From Chalara sp. BL73 (taxonomy: Eukaryota > Ascomycota > Leotiomycetes > Helotiales): 64,000 nucleotides of DNA. Position 1 is the first letter of the stretch; each line of letters opens with the position of its first letter. A program made the position numbers and the translations under genes. The stretch is from contig CAKJVC010000085.1 in NCBI GenBank assembly GCA_918026815.1, positions 162,101 to 226,100 on the forward strand, given 5' to 3'. The notes beneath the pieces are model-generated. The model was not told the DNA's origin and searched no databases. It worked only from the letters and a program-made list of their open reading frames with translations. Below, in pieces: positions 46,430 through 58,117 of this stretch.

Positions 46430-49400
46430 TTACTTTTCTTTTTAAAAAAAACTTGCTTTTAAGCTTCGAAATAAAATAGTTCGGTAGTAATTCGGTAAAG
46501 TTTCGATATTAAATTTTTTTTTAATTTAATATACAATACTAAGCGAACTTAACAACAAAATAGTATTTCGCAATAATAGTAACTTTTGTAAATTACTATT
46601 ACAGTAAAAGCTATTCAGAATTGCTTTAATATTGTAAAAACAATTATAATAAAGTTTTTTGTGCTTTTTAAAAATATAAATAACTTTACTTTTTTTTACT
46701 TTTTTTTTTTTTTTTTACTAACAACTATTACTTGTAAGCTAGCTTTAGCAGAAAAGTTTTAGTATAAGCTTTAGTATTAATACTTGTAAATTATGCTTTT
46801 ACTTACTTTATTTAGCGTATTAGCAGCAGTTTACTGTATATACTGTTTTTGTTGTTTTTAAACAAAAAAAAAAAAATAAAAAACACTAATGCTCGTTTAG
46901 TCGGCTTTTTTCGAAAAAGTGTAATTATTACATTGCACAAAATGCTTTTTGCGTACTTGTAAACTTTTAAATTTTACTCGTATTTTTTATTTGTTTATTT
47001 TTAATTAAATCTCGTAATACGTGTTTACTGAATTTGCTGCTTTTTAAACAGTACAAAATAGCTAAATCCGCGCTGCAGTAACAGCACTAAATAAAATCGT
47101 GTCGGTTAGCTCGGCGTTTATGCTTTAAACGTAGCTCGATATAAACTTTGTTTTATTAAAAAAAAACTCGTGCTTTTCGGTTTGAAATAACAAATATATT
47201 AATAATAAGTCGTTTGTATTTTATTCGATTCGGTTTAACTTTAATTAAAAGCTTTATAAATTTAAAAAAGTTGTAATTACAATGCAGGTTTTCGTAGTTA
47301 GTATAATTGCTGTTCGGTGTATTACTAGTTATATTACTAAAAAAAAAAGTCGAAAAAGTAGCCGAGTAAGTTCTTTTCAAGCCGCTAACTCGTATAAAAA
47401 TAAAAACGAAAAAAAAAACAGTAAAAAAAAAATAAATAAATAAAAATAAAAATAAAAAATCCGGCGAAACTTACTAAAGCAAAAAAAAAAAATTTTGTAA
47501 TTAAGTGAAAAAATGTTAAGCTTTGTTTTAAAAAGCAAGTCGGCATTTTCGTAATATAAATTTCGACAGTGTTTATTTGCGAAAGTAGTTTTTTATAGCG
47601 AAATCGGTTTAGTGTTACTAAAAAGTCTATACTATAAAAATTGTTAATTTAAACTTTAAATTAAAAAGTATTAAATTGCTAATTAAATTGCTTTGTTTGT
47701 ATTATAAATTGTACTATAATTTGTAATATATAATTAAAGTCGAAAAATTGTCGAAAAAAATTCGGTGTTATTATACTCGATTATTTGTTAAATAATCGTA
47801 ATTTTTTTAGCTAAATTTTTAAACTGTAATTTATTTTGCAAACTTACGAAAAAGCTTTAGTAAACAAAAGTTTTGTATATAAAAATCGCGAATTTTGTAA
47901 AGTAACTTTATAAAATTAAAAACAAAATACTATTTAAAGTCCGAATTATAGCCGATTTAGTTAATTTAATATTTTAAAACGTTTTTAATTTTGCGTACTG
48001 TTTTAATATTGTTGACTTTTTTTTTTTTTTTTTAGCGATTAGTTTTGTTTTAAGCTTAGAATTTTTTTGGCTCAGTAACAAATTGTTTGGATTTTTAATT
48101 AATACGTTAAAAAAAAAAACGTTATAAATTTTAAATTTAGCAAACAAAACAAACCGGTAAACGTTGTTTACTTGTTCGATAATTTTAAAAAAACTTATTT
48201 ACTGTTTAGCTAGCTTTCGGCTAAACTTATAATTTTTTAAGTTTTTCGTAAACAAGTAAACTTTATTCGTAACTTTTTAGTCGATAACTTTTCGGTATTT
48301 ATTTACCGACAAAAATATACGTTTTTAAATTTTTAGTATATTCGCTTTTACTAGCTTTTATAATTTTTTTATACGATTAGCTAATTTTCGTGCATTTTCG
48401 TAATTAAACTTTTTTAATAAAGTATTAGTTTTAAACGTATTTTAGTTTTAATTTGTTCAGAAATCGATTTCGAACTTAAACCGGTATAAAACTATTTTAA
48501 TAAAAAAGTGTAAAAAAATTATTTGTGTTTTGTTAATTATAAAAAGTAGCTTGCTTTAATTGTTTTAATAGTAATTAACAAAAAGTCGAAACTTTTAATC
48601 GATATATTTATTTATAATTTTTGTTTAGTTGTCGGTTTGCTTATAATAAACTGTCGAAAACTTGATTTTTATTTTAATAATTCTACAAAACTTATTTTAA
48701 AAAAAAAATACAAATTAAAAACTTTTATTAAAAATTATCGACTTCGGAATATATTCGAATCGATATATTTACAAAAAAAAAAAAGTCGCTACGCTATAAA
48801 CGTTAATATTTTTGTAACAAAAAATTGTTACTGCATTTTTTTTTAACTAATTAATAATAACTAAAATAGTATCGAAACTGTATTTATTTGTAAAAAACTT
48901 TTTAAAGTTTATATAAAAGTGCTATATCGAATATACAAATACCGGTAAAAAGTATAACAAGTTTTATTGCTTAGTTTAGTTAGTATAAACTGCTTTATAA
49001 ACTTTACAATTAACAACGTATTGTTTACAGTTTGTACTTATACCGATTTAATAATACTTAAAAGCAAACAACTAATAAGTTTTAATTTTATTTAAGTATA
49101 CGCTAAAAAGTTGATTATACGCTTTTTAAATAAAACGAGTATATAAAAAAGTGTTTCGAAATATATACAGCTTTTTTTATGTAGTAATAGTTTATTTTCG
49201 AAATAATAATTTTCGAATAAAGTTGTTTGTAAATTAAAAAATAATTTATAATTAACTTGTTGTAATTTAACTACTAGCTTTAAAAAGTTTAAAAAAAAGT
49301 TTCGAAAAAGTTTTAAAGTTTAATAAAAAAATGTTTATTGCGGAAATGTATAGTTTAGCTAATTCGGCATTAATTTAAAAATTTAAACAATAAAGTCCGA

Positions 49401-52317
49401 AAAGCACTTTAAAACAGCTGTTTTTTTTAGTTTTTTTTAACTAAAAATATCGGTTTTAAAATTGTTTTTGTTTAACGTATACATAATTTTAAAATTAAAA
49501 TCAAAAAAAAACTTTATTTAGTGTATTTGTTTTGCAGTAAACATTTTAGTCGTTATAAAATATTTTAACAACTTATAATTTAAATAAACGTTAACTTAAT
49601 TTTAAACCGATATAAACTCGAAACGCTATTTACGAAACGCTTTTACAATAGTATATAGCTTTTTGTTGTAAATTTTTAGTTTACTTTATAGCCTGTTAAA
49701 ACGTGTAAATAAAAGCCGACAAAATACTATTAACTGTTAAAATACTTTTAAAAAATAATATTAACAATAACTTTATTTAAAAAATTCGTTTTTAACTTTA
49801 TAAAAAGTTCGAAGTCGAAATAGTAAATAACTTGTGCCGTTAATAAGCTTTTTGCAGATTTTCGAATATTTAATTATATTTTTTAATTATATAAACGGTT
49901 TCGTAAAACGTATAATAGTTGTTAATAGTTTAACGATTAAATCGAAATTACGTATAAACTGTTAGTAAAATTTGTAAAATTTTAAAAAAAACTTTATATT
50001 TGTAACGATAATAAATCGAACTTAGTTTTGTAAAAACTTTGTTTTATTAAAATTTATTTTTAGTTTGTTAGTAGTTAAAATATATTTTAAATACTTAGTT
50101 TTAATAACGTAAAACTTGTATTTAGCGATATCGGTTTAAAGTCCGGCATTACAAAGTTTTTGCAATATTTTTTAATATGTTTAATATAAATAGTAAAATT
50201 TTCGAAATAAATAAAAATATCGTTGAAATATACTATGCAAAAGTTATTTAAATATTTTATTAAAACGTTGTTTATATACTGCTAATACGTAACAAGTTTA
50301 TTTGTAAAGCTAAAAAGTAACATTTTGTATTTGTAAAATTCGTAACGAGTTTTAAATGTTATGTATTTTTAAAATTAAAATCGATTCGAATTCTGTAAAA
50401 TATTTAACGAATATCGAATTTTGTAAATATTTTAGCTTTTAATACTCGGCTTAACAATTTATTAATTCTAAAAATAAAGTAAAAATTATTTCGAGTTAAA
50501 ATATTAAACTTTTTATAATCGATACAAAAACGCAAACTGCCGTTAAGTTTTTAATAAATAAAACAAAAAACGCGAAAAAGCTTTTGCTATAAACAATAAA
50601 CTTTTGCTTAAATGTTTTAACAAATACTTTTTACTGTTTTTAATTTTTTAGCAAATTGTCGATATAAAAAAAAAATAACTAAACAAAAAGCTTTTAACTG
50701 AATTTTGTAATTATATAAGCGATAAAAAAGTAATATATCCGAAACTATTTTAAAAAATACGTTTTAAAACAAATTATATAATTTAAGTAGTTTAAAACGA
50801 ATTAGCTGTTCGGTTTTTATATTTTTTGCAATTTTTAATTTTTTAATAATCCGGTTTATTTTATATAAACTAGTTTAAAAAACTTAGTGCTACTAAATTT
50901 TATGTTGTAGTATAATGTGTTAGCGCTAATTTAATAAATGTTAACTATTTTAAAAACTTAAAAATTTGTAATTTAGCTTTTTTAAAATCGAAAAATATTC
51001 GTGTAAAATATAAAAAAGTTCGAAATTCAGTATTTCGAATAAAAGCTATAAAAATAAAATTCCGGGATTTTTGCATTTTTTTTTATTTAATTTATTTGTC
51101 ACGCTCCTCAATGATGCTCATTGGTTCGCTTACCAGTTCGCCAATGTGGGTCACGTGATCATGGTTTTACTTATGAGGGATGCCACACCCACAGCTACAC
51201 CTTTCCTCCTTAGTTTAGTATTCTCGTAATTGAAGCACCTATTCAGCGCCTTTACAGGCCATAGGATCGTGATCGTGACATTATTTTTAAAGCTTAATTT
51301 TTTCGATTTGCATTTACTTAATAATTACTATAAGTATTAACTAGCTTTTTAAATTTATAAAAATTATTAGTTTTTAAACTATATTAAAGTCGAAAAGTAT
51401 TTAAAAGCTATATAAACCGATTTTTGTCGAGTTTAATTTAATTTTAAAATAGTTTAACTACTTGTTACCGATAATAACGTTTTAATTTTTTAAGTTTAAA
51501 ATTACAAAAAGCAATTGTATATTCGCCGGCTATTAAAAGTTAAGTATAAACGAATATATTAAAACATACGATTAAATTTTTTTTTAAAATTTTTAATTAG
51601 CACAAAGTAAAAAGTTGTTAAATAAAAGTATTTAAAGCATATAAAAACAAATAGCAAAAAAGCGATTAATAAAAAATAATCGTTTGTTTTTGTGTTTACT
51701 AACGAATATAACGAAATTTTAGTTTTATTTATATTAAACTAACAAAAAACTAAAAACTGTTTACTATTTATTAATTTTGTTAAATTTAGTTTTAACAAAT
51801 TATATTTGCATAAGTTTAAAACAAGCTTTTGTTTAAACTTTATTGTTTTTAGTTTTTATATTTTTTTATTTTTACCAGTTTTTTTGCTTAAATTTTATAT
51901 TATTTCCGACTATTTTTTAACTATAAAAGTTTGTAAACAGTTATTTACAAAATATTTAAATTTTTGTATTTAAAACAAGTTTTTTGTTGCTTTAAACAAG
52001 TTAATTAAGCTAAAATATTTTTTTTTTTAGCAAAAATAAAAATTTATATCGGAACGAATAAGTATTCGAACCGAAGTTTCGTGTATTTAAAACAGCTGCT
52101 GTTAGCGTTTTAAAAAACGCTGAAAACTTTTTAATATAGTTTTTCATGAAACTTTTTAACGTATAGTACGTTTAGTTAAATAATTTTACGCGTTTTTATA
52201 TCGATTGCTGTTAGCGTATTAATTATTTTTAAAAAAATTTTTTAAATTTAAAACTTACAAAAACAAATCGAAAAGTATTTATTTTATTTATTTATTTCGT
52301 TTGTTTACTTTTTTAGT
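46430..52317. repeat. AT-rich block, apparently RIP-mutated repeat DNA
   Basis: Almost 6 kb of extremely AT-rich sequence with no usable reading frame. What G and C remains sits largely in TCG/CGA and GC contexts, while CA and TG are scarce: the pattern left by RIP, which turns CpA into TpA. Long A and T runs occur. The likely origin is one or more transposons, but no protein domain can be read. It is broken only by the solo LTR at 51097-51280. Edges are sharp on the right (the FIG4 gene) and gradual on the left. Confidence 0.75.
51097..51280. mobile_element. Solo LTR with 5-base target site duplication
   Basis: 184 bases of normal composition inside the AT-rich block. It starts TGTCACGCTCC and ends GATCGTGACA, so the ends form the inverted repeat TGTCACG/CGTGACA. 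It is flanked on both sides by TTATT (51092-51096 and 51281-51285), the 5-base duplication of retroviral-type integration. There is no internal coding region, so it is a solo LTR left by recombination or a very small element. It is not RIP-mutated, unlike its surroundings. Confidence 0.75.
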
Positions 52318-54954
52318 TTATCTAAAATGCGGCTCTTTCATGATACCTTGAATGGGGCTCGCGGAATTCTGTGGCTCGTGAATAGGTTGTAGCCATCGCT
52401 GAATGGAGATTCGTTTCGCTGGAATGGTAGAGGTTGATTTGATGCTCATATTGTCATCGTCGATGATAGACTCATCTTCTTCTTGTGGCTCACGTATTGT
52501 GACACCTTTCTTATATACTGGCTTCTTCTTCTCAGGTACTTCCTGGTTGAGCTCGGTGCGAACTTTGAAAGGTGAAAGATCGTAACGACCTCCTTGGGTG
52601 AAGTTGACAGGGGTATATCTCAATGGCGAGTTCATCTTCCCCATATATGAATAAACCTTCATGAGAGACGATACGGCCAATGGTTTATAGTACTCAAGCC
52701 AATAATCGTCAAAGAAACCAAGCGGCTTATCAGTCATAATTTCACAAGGGCCACATGGTGCTGGTAGAGCTCTTGGTTCGAGAAACTTAGGCGTAAACCA
52801 GGTAATATATGATCTGCGAAGTTTGGTTGACCATGCGCGAGGATCGGAGTGGTGAAGGTAGTAGTCCGTAGTCAAATCCCATAACATAGGTCCACCTTGA
52901 GTCCATATGTAATTTCCGAGAAACAGGTTGTAAGCTTCTTGACGCTGACCATCCATGAATGAATTGTTATAATATCGCTTGAAGGACTCGACCATGTCTC
53001 GAGAATGAGAGGTCCACTGGTTAATTTTCCTATAGGTCTCCATTGTATTCACAAGTTGAGATCCGCCATACTGTATAGCAATGGTGTCCCCATGATCGTG
53101 GAACATATGTGTGAACAAGTTGACGGCATCGGTATCATACTCTATAGTGGTGTCTGGAAGAATCCCGAGTGCATGAAGCTGGTGTCCAAGAGCTCGTTTT
53201 CCAATCACAAATTGCGCAGCATTTGTCCGGTCTAAACAATCTATACAATTTGTCCTCGCAATGCCATTCTGAACCGATGGCATGGCCGTATGGCCATCGC
53301 CATTGTGAAAGAAACCGGTGGTCGTCACCACCTCTTCTGCAATACCTTCTAATGTACCAATAACGTCTTGATCTGCTGCTTTGGATGCTCTGGACATGTC
53401 CCACGCTTTATGAATTATCTTCTTGTCGTCAGGGAGGAATTGATTGAGATAATTTATCGCTTTAGTGAACTCTAGAAGGAGTTTGGATTCACGAGGTGTG
53501 CGCTCCTTGGATTTGACCAGATTTAGAACATAAATTGGTGCACCATATCGCTCGAAAAGGTTATCAAAATGAAGAGCGGCGGCTGAGTAGAATGGGTCGA
53601 CAAGATTCAGCTCGATAGGTGGCTTTGGCGTCACTCCAGTGTTATCTTGTGTCCAATATAACGGGATACTTCCTCGATGCTGGACATACGAGGTAAAGTT
53701 TGGGTTGGCAAAGAGCTTTGGTCCTGGTGCATGAAATGATGTTGTTTGAACCTCAGAAACTATTTGCTCGGTCTCAACATCATTAGCTACATAGCCAAGA
53801 TCATTTGCTCCGCGCTTTAGGAATCTTGCGCCTGCAAAATATCGCGACCGTCTTGCGATGACAGTGATATAAACAGTCCGACCGTAAATAGAGAGGGCTG
53901 CCTGATCAATGTACCCATGTATAACTGGCAAACACCAATCGTAGGTATTCTTCAGAGCGTAAGCTGCAGGCTCTAAGAGATAGCTGTTCCATACGAACAT
54001 CGAGTTGTAATCCGTTGCGTGAGGGTATGACACTCCTTTGGCTATACAACCCCTTTCTACACAAATATTGTGCTGTAAAGTTCTAGTAATATCGTACGAA
54101 TAGCTGAAATAAAACGACCTTGTCAAGTCCAAATTGTGCAGAATGCTTAGAAAACGTGCCTCCTCTGGATTCTTTGTATCTGTCCTAAATCTTGAACTTG
54201 TACCTGTCGTTAACGGAATGAGCTCAGTGCCGTCAGCTTGGTATACAAAATGCCCTCCAATCATAGCAACTTGACTTCGTTTGGTAATTAGAAGCATATA
54301 ATATGCTCCTGTAAACCTGATGAAACCCAAGAGTCCCCAAGTGCTACATCGCAGCTTCATGCCTCCGGTTGCCTTATTTCCATCATCAATAGCATTGAGC
54401 AATTGAGTCATTTCTTTCTTGGTGTACACAATCTCGTCCTCGGCAATTCCTAAATTGCCTGGTTCCGACATGCGATCAATCTTCAGGATACGGAAGCGTC
54501 GGTCCATCACATCTGCGCCAACTAGGTAGTATCTCATGGCAGTCTCGTACAACGAAAATTTATGCATTTTGCAGACGCCTTGATCGCCAACCTTGCCATA
54601 TTCCGCACCCTTGTTCCTTTTCAGGTCGGTAGATGGACTGAAATTTCGCTGGAAAGGTTTTGCAATACCATCTTCATCCTCTCCCTCTCCCTCGCCAGCT
54701 ATGCCTGCACCTTTGGTTTCGGGACTTGGGATCGTTTCTCGAGTCAGGCTGGGAAACTTAGGAACCTCAGACTGTTCAATGTCAAATCGAAAGTCTGCAC
54801 TCAGGGGCGAGGTCATGGCAGAAGTCGTGCGGGAGACATCTTCGAAAGAGCCAGTTGCAAGTGATGCAGACCTGCTTGCTGTCGGTAGCTCAACATGATT
54901 CAGGTCGCTGGGACCGGGAGAACGACCTCTAGTGGGGCCATCTGGATCTGCCAT
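52318..54954 (-). CDS. FIG4: FIG4-type SAC-domain phosphoinositide 5-phosphatase, 3' end probably truncated
   Basis: One long exon. The start at 54954 (MADPDGPTRG) is preferred over an in-frame ATG eight codons upstream, giving 878 residues. Seen: KMHKFSLYETAMRYYLVG near the N-terminus, the SAC domain with RCSTWGLLGFIRFTGAYYML, SYSYDITRTLQHN and GYIDQAALSIYGRTVYITVI, and the active-site loop NCIDCLDRTNAAQF at about residues 565-575 (CX5R(T) phosphatase motif). YIWTQGGPMLWDLTTDYYLH follows. FIG4 removes the 5-phosphate of PI(3,5)P2 and, with VAC14 and FAB1/PIKfyve, controls vacuole and endosome membranes. The stop codon lies within a few bases of the AT-rich block. Relatives in filamentous fungi, as I recall, have about 100 more C-terminal residues. 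Confidence 0.92.
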   Translation of the reverse strand: MADPDGPTRGRSPGPSDLNHVELPTASRSASLATGSFEDVSRTTSAMTSPLSADFRFDIEQSEVPKFPSLTRETIPSPETKGAGIAGEGEGEDEDGIAKPFQRNFSPSTDLKRNKGAEYGKVGDQGVCKMHKFSLYETAMRYYLVGADVMDRRFRILKIDRMSEPGNLGIAEDEIVYTKKEMTQLLNAIDDGNKATGGMKLRCSTWGLLGFIRFTGAYYMLLITKRSQVAMIGGHFVYQADGTELIPLTTGTSSRFRTDTKNPEEARFLSILHNLDLTRSFYFSYSYDITRTLQHNICVERGCIAKGVSYPHATDYNSMFVWNSYLLEPAAYALKNTYDWCLPVIHGYIDQAALSIYGRTVYITVIARRSRYFAGARFLKRGANDLGYVANDVETEQIVSEVQTTSFHAPGPKLFANPNFTSYVQHRGSIPLYWTQDNTGVTPKPPIELNLVDPFYSAAALHFDNLFERYGAPIYVLNLVKSKERTPRESKLLLEFTKAINYLNQFLPDDKKIIHKAWDMSRASKAADQDVIGTLEGIAEEVVTTTGFFHNGDGHTAMPSVQNGIARTNCIDCLDRTNAAQFVIGKRALGHQLHALGILPDTTIEYDTDAVNLFTHMFHDHGDTIAIQYGGSQLVNTMETYRKINQWTSHSRDMVESFKRYYNNSFMDGQRQEAYNLFLGNYIWTQGGPMLWDLTTDYYLHHSDPRAWSTKLRRSYITWFTPKFLEPRALPAPCGPCEIMTDKPLGFFDDYWLEYYKPLAVSSLMKVYSYMGKMNSPLRYTPVNFTQGGRYDLSPFKVRTELNQEVPEKKKPVYKKGVTIREPQEEDESIIDDDNMSIKSTSTIPAKRISIQRWLQPIHEPQNSASPIQGIMKEPHFR

Positions 54955-55316
54955 ATTGGCACAAGCAGAAAATCTCAAGCTCCTTTCATTATTTGCAAGC
55001 TGAAGCTATTCGCAACTAAGGCGGGTGTGCTGTCCTCCACATTCAAACCCAGCAGATTGAATCACGGTTGGAGTGATGTCAGGTCAGGATAAGATAAGGC
55101 TAGCGTGCCAAGTACGCGGGCCCTGATGCCAAAACCACCCTGACATCCCGTCTCCACGCGATTTTCACATGCTGTCGCAGTTTGCACGTGAATCTGTAAG
55201 ATCGACCTCAATCCCTTTTCTTTTGTCACCCCTCCAGCACCAACTCTTCACAATCACAACCACAACCGCGCTCAAAGGTGATTCATGGTCTTCTGTAATG
55301 TCTTGACACTATCACC
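54955..55316. promoter_or_regulatory. Divergent promoter, FIG4 and J-protein
   Basis: 362 bases between two diverging start codons. It includes a CACGTG E-box at about 55184-55189. No gene is seen. Confidence 0.45.
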
Positions 55317-56366
55317 ATGTCTGATGACAACAGTCAGACACAGACCCCCCAATTATTACAACATAAGGATAGAGTGATCAAGGGTAGGTTCTCCTGACAT
55401 GTGATTTGCTTTCACCTAACTAACTTTCATTGTAGAGCTTCTACACGAAACAGATGTGAGGGCGAACGACCTTTGTGGAACATAAACATTAACTGATGGG
55501 AATAGCTTTATAAAACTATAGGAGCACCACGTACAGCCTCTGCAGCAGAATTACGACGATGTTACCTCGAAAGATGCCAATTAGTCCATCCGGATAAACT
55601 ACCATTTCACCCCGATTCCACAAGGTTGGTACAATTGCGACCTATCCAAACGGGCAACAATTAATGTTCTGTTAGGGCGTTCCAACGTCTGGGATTTGCA
55701 TTCGAAGTTCTCAAAACCCCATCATCCCGGCGCACATATGATCGAGCCAGCAAGCCCAGTTCCTCTCAGCTACCTGACAAGACAACATTCCTGGGAGGAG
55801 AACATACTTTCCGGAGCGCTGTCGCTGCAGTCTTTCAAGAATTTATGACTGGAGACTTCAGGATAGTCCGGGAATATCTGGAATCACTACGCTCAATTTA
55901 CCCAAATCTAGTGTCAGAGGAGAGGATCATTCTGTTAGAGAACAGTCTTATCAAGACTAGAGAATTGATTCTGACAACGAGGACGTATGCGCTGTTAGTC
56001 TATATCGAACTGGGCAGAATACATAAAGTTTCGAAACGCTTGATGGGTCTTGGATATCTAGATGTTCTCGGCAGGACAAAGATGACGATACATCTGGCCA
56101 GAGTTACTCTAGCGTTTCCAATGAGGGTTGACCGAGCCTTAAAGCTACGCGAGGAAAGAGCTTGGAGAGCAGAATGCGCAGGCCTCAGAGCAAGAGGCAT
56201 CACGCCACCAGAGAAGAAGCCAAGTGCAGGAATACTAAATGAGAAGATAAGCAAGGTTATCGAGTTCATTGTGGGAGCTGATGGTAGGGATGAAATTGCT
56301 GACGAAGCTTGGAGCTCGAGGATGGGTGGAACAGCACATCCAACTGCAGGCGCAACGCCAGCTTGA
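55317..56366 (+). CDS. J-domain (DnaJ) protein
   Basis: Four exons: 55317-55383, 55436-55455, 55506-55624 and 55676-56366. Introns are 52, 50 and 51 bases and one exon has only 20 bases. The product has 298 residues. Seen: DLYKTIGAPRTASAAELRRC, then YLERCQLVHPDKLPF with the HPD tripeptide that activates Hsp70 ATPase, and AFQRLGFAFEVLKTPSSRRT followed by YD, which closes the J-domain (residues about 29-95). The C-terminal 200 residues are helical and charged, with no zinc finger and no Gly/Phe region, so it is a class C J-protein. It lacks a signal peptide and is probably cytosolic or nuclear. The client is unknown. Confidence 0.88.
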
Positions 56367-57058
56367 TACAAAATACATCAAGCCTATGGAAGCCGAAATT
56401 AGTGGCACACGGAGGTTGGCGTCTTGGTGATTGAATATAGCTCCTGCGATGAGAATATGGTGTTTTCGGGTTCGGGACGGCGCCTCCCAGATTACAGTTA
56501 TGAGCTAGGATTTTGTATAGATACCACATTCTTTACTTTGGCGAGTGACAAAGTGACTATGCTCTGACGTCTTAACATGCGTAGCCTCAACGACTGCAAT
56601 TCAAGATACCTAGCTGCGGTCGACTTTTTCACTAGAAACGCCATAATTTTTGATGACGACGAATCAGATTGCTCGAGGTTACAGTGCAGTACTCCGGTAT
56701 TCCGCACATAAATATCTATATTATTATCCAATCATTGATTTTCTCAAGCTGAGCATTGTCCCACTTTTATGCCTACATACCTAGATCACGGAATATGGAG
56801 GCTCGAAGAAATAGAGACAACGCTGGAAAGTGGTGATCGCAAAGGATATAAATTTATAGTTAGCTCTCGTAAGCAGCTAATATAAACCTCAAGATTCCCC
56901 AAATCAATAAATATTTACTGCTTCATAGACTCAAAAATCAAACGCCTCCATCCGCCTCTAAATTCATCATTAGTCGTTCCTTCTGTCAAGAGGCCGCCTA
57001 TTTTATTTAAACGAACGTCGAACCATATCAACCGCCTTACCTAATAGCTCTATCCTCC
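56367..57058. other. Intergenic, nothing recognised
   Basis: About 0.7 kb. No repeat or gene was identified. Confidence 0.45.
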
Positions 57059-57466
57059 ATGAAAGCTACCCTTCCGTCCCAGGTAACGTCCACCTCTGGC
57101 GTGTGTCCGGTCTAATCCCCGTAAGCATCGCGCAAGCCACAGCTCCCATAACTGGTACAGGGTTTGGATGCTATATCTCGAAAGGACCAATCAGGAGATC
57201 CGACCCTCAGTCCCCCTCCCAAGCAGTCGCCACAGGCCGCATCATCGGAAATGACGGCGAGTGCTTCGTCATTACGGGCAAAGCGGTGCTACCTGAGCAC
57301 CAGCGGAAGGGCTTGTGGGGGTGCGGTGCTGGAGATGCCCCTGAATAGGATTAAGGAGAGGGCGACTGAAGGCAGGCCTATGTTTCGTTTGGGGCGGATG
57401 AGCCTGGATGGAAGTTTTGTGCCAGGAATGGTTTTCGGGATACATGGTCAGAGACGTCGGGGGTGA
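57059..57466 (+). pseudogene. GNAT acetyltransferase remnant with frameshift
   Basis: The plus-strand frame reads WRVSGLIPVSIAQATA, GTGFGCYISKG, AVATGRIIGNDGECFVITGK and AVLPEHQRKGL, then breaks near 57317. In another frame it continues GAVLEMPLNRIKERA and GRMSLDGSFVPGMVFGIHG. The HQRKGLG piece is the acetyl-CoA binding Q/RxxGxG/A loop of GNAT enzymes. One inserted base plus a missing end makes it non-functional. No complete start is visible. Confidence 0.6.
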
Positions 57467-58117
57467 GTATGCTTATGAGTATAGAGGGTTCGAGGAAAGG
57501 CGATCAAGGTTTTTAAGTTGACCTTGAGCTGACCAATGATAAAGGAATTGCAACAGCCTCTCTGGCTGCGTTTTAGAAGACCAGTCTGATCATGAGATGA
57601 GAAACTTATCTTCCAAAGCCAGAGATAATATTTCATAATTGCTATATGTTTTTAATTACCACTATTTTTAACAGGATGTGATTAATTAAATAAAAGAGCA
57701 AGCAATTCTGATGGGCAACATCAATACCAAGACTATACTCTAGATGGGACAACCAGGCAGCATCCGTGGAGTGTGCCACACTGTTATTGGCTGATGCTTC
57801 ACTAACGAAGTACACACTCGTAGAATGTGTACCCTTTTCACCCTTCAAAAATGCGTACGGCCGTTGCAAAAAAAAAGAATCCTGGAAGATTCTACATACG
57901 TCGATCGAACGTAAGCTACTTCGGAGCTTGCTTTTACATATCAGCAAACAAACCCGCGGTTTTTAAAACTTAACCATTGAAGCTTGTGATTCTTATCGTA
58001 TAAATGCAATATCGATTTCCGACCTTGCATTCTTCAGAACACGCCACTGTAAACACTCGGGCTCAAATTCAGAGAGACTGCTGACAAGAAACGCTGTAAG
58101 ATCAAACAAGTTCGTTT
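57467..58117. other. Intergenic, nothing recognised
   Basis: About 0.65 kb, AT-rich in the middle. Two small frames overlap on opposite strands; neither has a motif. Confidence 0.4.

Noticed and set aside
47156..48846. Short frames inside the AT-rich block
   Set aside because: Made of Asn, Lys, Ile, Phe and Tyr as expected from AT-rich sequence; no motif.
52318..54978. FIG4 start eight codons upstream of 54954
   Set aside because: MRFSACAN adds nothing conserved and the MADPDGPTRG start looks more natural; not excluded.
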